DNA from: Chloracidobacterium sp. UBA7659
GTDB lineage: Bacteria > Acidobacteriota > Blastocatellia > Pyrinomonadales > Pyrinomonadaceae
NCBI GenBank assembly: GCA_002483395.1
Contig: DLHV01000265.1
Span: 43,649-54,348 of the forward strand
Length of the DNA stretch: 10,700 nucleotides
Reading direction: 5' to 3'
Within the stretch, counting starts at the first letter, position 1. Each line of letters begins with the position of its first letter. Positions 6,269-10,700 of this stretch are shown here, piece after piece. Below the pieces are notes generated by a model. It was not told where the DNA came from and made no database searches. It saw only the letters and a list, made by a program, of their open reading frames with translations. Made by a program: the position numbers and the translations under genes.

Positions 6269-7318
6269 TTACCTTTCGGCATTTTTCGGTAAAACATTAG
6301 ACAAAATTCTGAAAGGGTTAACAACTTGTCCGTTCTCACGGACTTCGAAATGCAGGTGTGGCCCGGTCGATTTCCCTGTCGAACCGGATAGAGCGATCTG
6401 CTGGCCGCAGGCGACCTCCGCGTCTTCGGAAACGAGAATCTTTTCAAGATGGCCGTATCGTGTTTCCCTGCCATCCGGGTGTTTTACGATTACAAGATTT
6501 CCGTAGCCTTTGGACCACCCGGCAAACGTAACAACACCCTCTGCCGCCGCCGCGACAGGCGTGCCTTTTGCGACAGCAATATCAATTCCGCCATGAAACT
6601 TGGTTTTTCGATCGATCGGGTGAAAGCGATTTCCGAATTCCGAAGAGATGCGGCCGTTCACTGGAATTTGGAAGGCGACCTTAGCCGAGGAGCCGAGCAG
6701 TCTGCTTGATGAAATTCCTTGAATTTCCGTCACCTGAGAATTTGGCACGATACGCGCGCGGGTCGAATTAACGAGTTTCCCGTCAAGCATCAAATTCTTT
6801 AGCGAATCGTCGATACCGCCGGTTTTTAGGTCGTCTTCGAACGTCGAAACAATTTCCGCTCCATCGGCATAGCCCATAAATTCTTGTTTAGTTATCGGAT
6901 CGGCTTTCGCGGATTTCTTTAATGTAACGGAGGCGTTTTTATCAGCAGTTGGTTGGACATTTTCCTTCATGTCTTTCACGGCAGCGATGACGCCTGAAAG
7001 TCCTTTGATGCCGCTTGAGACCGAATTTGCCTCGGTTCCTCCGAACTGCCGCAAGATCATAGCCGACAGGCCAATTCCGCCTGATTGGGCCATCGTCGTC
7101 GCTAACTGCTCCGAGAACATCTGTTTCGCCAGTCCCGATCCGCCGTCGGAACCGAATAGTGAATCTTCGTCGTTGTTGTTCGCATTATTTAGAGCCGACG
7201 TTAGCTGCATCAGCAAAACCGCTTCAAACTGTATTGCCGCGCGGCGCAATGCGTCGGGAGCTTTCTGATTTTGAGGCTGCTGATTAATATTGATTTGATC
7301 GAACGGTGATACTTTCAT
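6269..7318 (-). CDS. flgJ: FlgJ rod-cap protein fused to an M23 peptidase
   Basis: Predicted rod-assembly scaffold that also opens peptidoglycan for the growing rod. The 349-residue protein starts at ATG 7318 (MKVSPFDQININ), 4 bp after the flgI stop; an ATG at 7345 would overlap flgI and add nine unrelated residues. Domain 1 (about 22-93) is the FlgJ rod-binding fold: AAIQFEAVLLMQLTSALNN, then GLAKQMFSEQLATTMAQSGG. A linker of about 125 residues follows, possibly partly structured. Domain 2 (about 220-337) is a LytM/M23 metallopeptidase with all zinc and catalytic motifs: HGGID (His242, Asp246), YGHL (His290) and HLHFE (His321, His323). It should therefore be an active endopeptidase. Enteric FlgJ carries a glucosaminidase there instead. 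No signal peptide is visible, consistent with export through the rod. Confidence 0.93.
   Translation of the reverse strand: MKVSPFDQININQQPQNQKAPDALRRAAIQFEAVLLMQLTSALNNANNNDEDSLFGSDGGSGLAKQMFSEQLATTMAQSGGIGLSAMILRQFGGTEANSVSSGIKGLSGVIAAVKDMKENVQPTADKNASVTLKKSAKADPITKQEFMGYADGAEIVSTFEDDLKTGGIDDSLKNLMLDGKLVNSTRARIVPNSQVTEIQGISSSRLLGSSAKVAFQIPVNGRISSEFGNRFHPIDRKTKFHGGIDIAVAKGTPVAAAAEGVVTFAGWSKGYGNLVIVKHPDGRETRYGHLEKILVSEDAEVACGQQIALSGSTGKSTGPHLHFEVRENGQVVNPFRILSNVLPKNAER
6273..6299 (-). promoter_or_regulatory. Candidate sigma-28 promoter for flgM and the late operon
   Basis: The minus strand has TAATGTTT (6299-6292, 7 of 8 to TAAAGTTT), an exact 11-bp spacer, and GCCGAAAG (6280-6273, 6 of 8 to GCCGATAA). 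It lies in the last codons of flgJ. The predicted start near 6266 leaves about 27 nt of leader before flgM. Position and spacing are persuasive; the -10 box is imperfect and also encodes FlgJ residues. Confidence 0.55.
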
Positions 7319-7322
7319 TTTC

Positions 7323-8498
7323 TTACTGCATTTCCAGCTCGGCATTCATGGCTCCGGCTGATTTTATCGCCTGCAGAATGCTGATAATGTCGCGTGCCGA
7401 TACGCCGACGGTGCGAAGGCCGCGGACGACTTCGTCGACCGTTGCTCCGTCCGGCAAAATAACCGACGCTGGTTTTCTCTCCTTAACATCGACGGTTGTG
7501 TTCGGAACAACGACTGTCTCGCCTTTCGGCGACAACGGTGCAGGCTGTATAACATCGTATTCCGTGCCGACACGAACCGTTACGCCGCCCTGCGAAATAG
7601 CAACCGAGGCGATTCGGACCTCACTTCCCATGACGATCGTTCCCGTGCGTTCGTTGATGATGATCTTTGCGACCTTGTCTGGCGTTAGGCTCAAACTTTC
7701 GAGTTCGGCGATAAACCCGACTCGATTCTCGGCGTATTTTACCGGCAAAATTACTTCAACATTTCTGCCGTCAAGTGCTTTTGCGGTCCCTGCTCCGAAT
7801 TTGGCATTAATTATCTTGTCGAGCCGGGCCGCCGTAGAAAAATCTTCGTTGCGAAGTACCATGATCAACTGATTGTTGGCGGCAAGCTCGGTCGGCACGG
7901 CTCTCTCCACATTCGCCCCGTTCGGCATTCGCCCAACGGTCGGATGGTTGATCTCAACCGAGCTTCCTGAACTTCCAGCCGAGATGCCGCCGATCGAGAT
8001 CGAGCCTTGTGCGACGGCGTAAACCTGTCCGTCAATTCCTTTAAGCAGCGTTAAAACCAGCGTCCCGCCCTGCAAACTCTTCGCGTCACCGATGGACGAA
8101 ACCGTTACATCGATCTTTGAACCGGGCCGGGCAAACGGCGGCAGAGTCGCCGTGACCAAAACGGTTGCGATATTTTCGGGCTTCAAACCGGCCGAGGTTG
8201 TCGAAATCCCCATTCTCTCGAGCAGATTCTGCAGCGTCTGGCGGGCGTAAATATTTTGCTGAACGCGGTCGCCAGTCCGATTAAGCCCGACGACCAGTCC
8301 GTAACCGATAAGCTGGTTTGAACGCACGCCTTCAATGTCCGCCAAATCTTTGACACGCACACGCATGTCCACGTCTGTTTTCTGACAGTAAAAAACCGTC
8401 GGGAAAATGACGAAAGCGAGGGCTAATGCCGAAGCAGTACTCAGCAATGATCTACTCAGGAGCCCCGCAACTCTAGGTTTTATATTGGGATTACGCAT
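7323..8498 (-). CDS. flgI: Flagellar P-ring protein FlgI
   Basis: Periplasmic subunit of the P-ring, the peptidoglycan-level bushing around the rod. The 391-residue protein begins with a basic, then hydrophobic Sec signal peptide (about 1-37). The mature N-terminus carries the family signature RVKDLADIEGVRSNQLIGYG (48-67) followed by LVVGLNRTGD. Other conserved parts are ATLPPFARPGSKIDVTVSSI and GDAKSLQGGTLVLTLLKGID. The C-terminus ends in a helical GVSARDIISILQAIKSAGAM region typical of FlgI. Length is normal (about 365-390 precursor). A cysteine near the signal cleavage site (Cys38, FYC) does not form a lipobox. It lies 23 bp after flgH without a strong Shine-Dalgarno. Assembly normally needs the periplasmic chaperone FlgA, whose gene here is interrupted. 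Confidence 0.97.
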   Translation of the reverse strand: MRNPNIKPRVAGLLSRSLLSTASALALAFVIFPTVFYCQKTDVDMRVRVKDLADIEGVRSNQLIGYGLVVGLNRTGDRVQQNIYARQTLQNLLERMGISTTSAGLKPENIATVLVTATLPPFARPGSKIDVTVSSIGDAKSLQGGTLVLTLLKGIDGQVYAVAQGSISIGGISAGSSGSSVEINHPTVGRMPNGANVERAVPTELAANNQLIMVLRNEDFSTAARLDKIINAKFGAGTAKALDGRNVEVILPVKYAENRVGFIAELESLSLTPDKVAKIIINERTGTIVMGSEVRIASVAISQGGVTVRVGTEYDVIQPAPLSPKGETVVVPNTTVDVKERKPASVILPDGATVDEVVRGLRTVGVSARDIISILQAIKSAGAMNAELEMQ

Positions 8499-8521
8499 TA
8501 TTGAAGATTTATCCGGACAAA

Positions 8522-9244
8522 CTAAAAGGGTGAGATCTTATCGAACAGCCGGTATAGCCAGCCGGGTGCATTATCTGCCGATGCAATTCCCTTGCCATTA
8601 AATTCGACGCGCAGATCGCCGATGAAAATCGTCTGTATCGAGTTGTCGTTCGCGAGGTCGTTTGGCCGCACGATTCCGGTCACCGCAAGATGTTCCGTTT
8701 CCTTATTGATCTTTACCAGTTTCACTGCTTCGATCCGCAGATCGCCGTTTGGCAGAACCTCGATCACACGTGCCGTGATGCGCGAGCGGACATTGCTTGT
8801 ACGGCCCGTGGTGCCACTGCCATCGAATTTTCGCTGGCCGAGTTCTCCGAGTATCGGGCCGGCGACCGCCGCACCGTTGATTGGCAAAGCGGAGACAAGC
8901 GGCACGATTCCGGCAAGATTGCCCGAATCGCGGTCGCGCTTGGCATTCGAGGTCACGGTCGCCGTGTTGGTTTCTACAACATCGACAAAAACCAGATCGC
9001 CGATCTGGCGAGCCTTGAAGTCGCGAAGAAGATTGCCGTTTACCGAATTATCGGTAAACAAGGAACCGTTGGTCGGCTTCATTGTTTCAACCGGCGGCGT
9101 CACCGGAGCGGTCTCACGGACTTCGACAACCGTCAATCTTGGCTGATCTTTCTTCTTGCTTTTCTTCTCTTTTTTGGCCTGGGCGATTCCCGCGACGAAG
9201 GTTGAAAAGACGATTAGCAAAATTATAAGTAGATTTATTTTCAT
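8522..9244 (-). CDS. flgH: Flagellar L-ring protein FlgH, apparently non-lipidated
   Basis: Outer-membrane L-ring subunit. The 240-residue protein contains the FlgH signature GSLFTDNSVNGNLLRDFKAR (60-79) with IGDLVFVDVVETNTATV next to it, plus RITARVIEVLPNGDLRIEA and IVRPNDLANDNSI. It ends in the usual aromatic C-terminus (LYRLFDKISPF). The N-terminus is a signal peptide (about 1-23) ending AGIAQA, a signal-peptidase-I type site, followed by a lysine-rich run (KKEKKSKKK). FlgH is normally a lipoprotein with a cysteine at the cleavage point; this protein has no cysteine at all, so it cannot be lipidated. It starts 4 bp after the flgA stop and precedes flgI. Identification is secure; only the anchoring mode is unusual. 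Confidence 0.95.
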   Translation of the reverse strand: MKINLLIILLIVFSTFVAGIAQAKKEKKSKKKDQPRLTVVEVRETAPVTPPVETMKPTNGSLFTDNSVNGNLLRDFKARQIGDLVFVDVVETNTATVTSNAKRDRDSGNLAGIVPLVSALPINGAAVAGPILGELGQRKFDGSGTTGRTSNVRSRITARVIEVLPNGDLRIEAVKLVKINKETEHLAVTGIVRPNDLANDNSIQTIFIGDLRVEFNGKGIASADNAPGWLYRLFDKISPF

Positions 9245-9248
9245 GGCT

Positions 9249-10235
9249 TTAGAAAGTTACTTTAACGAGGCCTTCATCAATCACGACTGCTTGCAGAATT
9301 GCTCCCGACTGTGAATTCTTAACCGCAATCCGGTCACCGATCTTCCCTGCCGCTCGTGCTTCGCCTTTGATAATTATCTTTAGATTATCTGATTGCACCT
9401 CGACTCGGACCGAATCCCCCGGCCTGATCACGACGCCTGCGACAAAAGAATCCGTGGTGATCTCGGAGCCGCTTATGGCATCTCTGACGAGTACGCCGCC
9501 ACGCAAGTTTTCGGCGTACCGCACATAATTTGCGACCGGTTTTTCGAGCCGTCGTTTTTCGAGCCGTACGTCCGATTCACCGATCTTCGTATTCGCGGAC
9601 AGGTCCTTCGCCGCAACAAAAACTTCGGCATATGCTTCAAACTCCAGAGTAGCCGCAAAACTGCGGCTAGTTTTGTTGTTAACGCGGATTTCGACCGGCA
9701 GGGAAAATCTGGCAAACAGATTGCGAACGCCCGAAACGCTAACACGAATTTCCAATGTTCCGGTCGGGACCTGGATCTTATCCGGCAAATCAAGCCGCAC
9801 GATTCTAACTGAGACCATATCGGCCGGGATTTGACCAAAAACCGCCTTTTCGACCGCTTCGCGGAGCTGATTCTGCGATACATCCTGCCCGGCACGGCGG
9901 ACAAGAATTTTTGCCGGAGAGTTAACAGTGAACTCTTTTTCAGAAATGCCTGAGGCATTGATCGCCAGGACTATTTACCCGCGGCTGATCTCGCGTGTCA
10001 TCCCGACATGCGGGGCATAACCCAGCGAGATCAACTTCAGCCGTGCGGAGCTATTCGATTCGCCCGAAATAGTCGAGATACTTCCCAAGCTGATGCGGTC
10101 GTTTTCGATGATTGTTTCGGGAGAAACATGAACGGTTATCCGGGTCTGTCCTGATACTGATACGAACCCGAAAAGAAGAACCGCAAACGCAAAAACGACG
10201 ATAGGCCAAAAGAAATTGATACGTATTTTTCTCAT
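9249..10235 (-). pseudogene. flgA: P-ring chaperone FlgA, interrupted by in-frame TAA
   Basis: FlgA is the periplasmic chaperone for FlgI assembly. From ATG 10235 the frame gives a signal peptide (about 1-29, ending VSVSG) and family-like sequence ending HVGMTREISRG. It then meets TAA at 9977-9975 (codon 87). Past the stop the same frame stays open for 241 residues. These run IVLAINASGISEKEFTV, then REAVEKAVFGQIPADMVSV, then a SAF-type C-terminal domain (AEVFVAAKDLSANTKIGES, RLEKRRLEKPVANYVRYAEN, IKGEARAAGKIGDRIAVKN, ending LVKVTF). No frameshift is needed; one base change (for example from CAA or GAA) would restore a 328-residue protein. The next in-frame ATG is at 9818 and would give a 189-residue fragment without export signal. 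Options are a nonsense mutation, a sequence error, or recoding. The lack of further decay suggests it is recent or artefactual. Confidence 0.85.
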
Positions 10236-10279
10236 ATATTTTCTCTGTACCTTCTGGTGTTCTCCGTGGCTGGCGTGGT

Positions 10280-10700
10280 TTAGGAAACTGCCTGATTGAT
10301 CGTTCCGAGCATGCGGTCGGCGGTCGTAATGACTTTCGAGTTGGTTTCGTAGATACGCTGTGCCGAGATCATGTTGACCAGCTCTTCAACAACGTTGACG
10401 TTGGAGCCTTCGACAAAACCCTGACTGATACGTCCGATGCCGTTCGCATCCGGTGAGCCTACGGTTGCCTGTCCCGACGCGCCGGTTTCCTTGAACAGAT
10501 TTCCGCCGAGTGCTTCGAGGCCCGCCGGATTGGCAAATATCGCCAACTGTAGCTGCCCGACGCTTTGCGCATTTGCCTGTCCCGGAAGTGTTACGGAGAC
10601 TGTTCCGTCCGTGCCGATCGTAACCGATGTTGCTTCGGTCGGTATCGTGATCGCCGGTTCGAGCGATTCGCCGGCCGCGGTCACAACCTGTCCCTGGTTA
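10280..10700 (-). CDS. flgG: Distal rod protein FlgG (C-terminal part; 5' end outside window)
   Basis: Distal rod subunit, the drive shaft passing through the P and L rings. The window holds the last 139 codons; the family is about 260 residues, so roughly the C-terminal half is seen. It shows TDGTVSVTLPGQ, then VGQLQLAIFANPAGLEALGG and NLFKETGASGQATVGSP. The C-terminal D0 helix contains GFVEGSNVNVVEELVNMISA and QRIYETNSKVITTADRMLG. Among rod/hook relatives, NPAGL...NLF-ET-ASG followed by VEGSNV and QRIYE fits FlgG best. FlgF and FlgE are less likely on length and on position before flgA-flgH-flgI. A 44-bp gap without a clear promoter separates it from flgA, so it is probably the upstream part of the same operon. 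Confidence 0.93.
   Translation of the reverse strand, partial: NQGQVVTAAGESLEPAITIPTEATSVTIGTDGTVSVTLPGQANAQSVGQLQLAIFANPAGLEALGGNLFKETGASGQATVGSPDANGIGRISQGFVEGSNVNVVEELVNMISAQRIYETNSKVITTADRMLGTINQAVS

Noticed and set aside
7319..7345. Longer flgJ start at the ATG at 7345
   Set aside because: It adds MPSWKCSKK inside the end of flgI. The ATG at 7318 directly after the flgI stop is the natural start.
8385..8388. Cysteine near the FlgI signal cleavage site as a possible lipoprotein signal
   Set aside because: The context FYC lacks the small residue before cysteine required by a lipobox, and P-ring proteins are not lipoproteins.
9473..9958. 161-residue minus-strand frame overlapping flgA, as a frameshifted continuation
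   Set aside because: The frame of the upstream flgA part continues correctly past the TAA with FlgA-like sequence, so no shift is needed. This frame is a basic, low-quality shadow.
1..10700. A hidden mobile element, defence system, CRISPR array or RNA gene
   Set aside because: Coding density is near complete with flagellar genes throughout. I saw no direct-repeat arrays, transposase motifs, tRNA-like folds or change of gene style.

Overview
The window is one continuous flagellar gene cluster. Every supported gene lies on the minus strand, so transcription runs from high to low coordinates. L-ring (flgH) and P-ring (flgI) genes mean a diderm host. FliW next to CsrA, FlgJ fused to an M23 peptidase instead of a glucosaminidase, and roughly half G+C point away from enteric gamma-proteobacteria. 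My best guess is Acidobacteriota (Blastocatellia-like), with deltaproteobacterial-type lineages as the alternative. This is an inference from gene order and protein flavour, not a demonstrated assignment.

Layout in transcription order. The first half (10700 to about 6270) makes the rod and rings: the 3' part of flgG (distal rod), flgA (P-ring chaperone), flgH (L-ring), flgI (P-ring) and flgJ-M23 (rod cap plus peptidoglycan hydrolase). The second half is the late set: flgM (anti-sigma-28), flgN (chaperone), flgK and flgL (hook-filament junction), fliW and csrA (flagellin homeostasis), motA and motB (stator). Flagellin fliC follows behind its own promoter and runs off the window after 273 residues. 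Genes are tightly packed, with ATGA overlaps at flgN/flgK and motA/motB, a 1-base overlap at csrA/motA, and 4-bp gaps at flgA/flgH, flgI/flgJ and fliW/csrA.

Regulation can be read from the DNA. A strong sigma-28 promoter (8-bp -35 box, 11-bp spacer, 8-bp -10 box) precedes fliC. A second, weaker one lies in the last codons of flgJ, just ahead of flgM. The fliC leader carries a 5' stem-loop and two CANGGANG CsrA-type sites. The second site is an ACGGAG hexaloop on a 4-bp stem that covers the Shine-Dalgarno sequence. With fliW and csrA upstream, this is the layout expected of a FliW-CsrA-flagellin partner switch.

The main anomaly is flgA. Its reading frame is open from signal peptide to SAF domain except for one in-frame TAA at 9975-9977. 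That is a nonsense mutation, a sequence error, or less likely recoding. Other oddities are an FlgH without a lipobox cysteine, the FlgJ-M23 fusion, and motAB inserted into a B. subtilis-like flgM-flgN-flgK-flgL-fliW-csrA-fliC order. I found no mobile elements, tRNA or rRNA genes, CRISPR arrays, or gene-free stretches over 300 bp.
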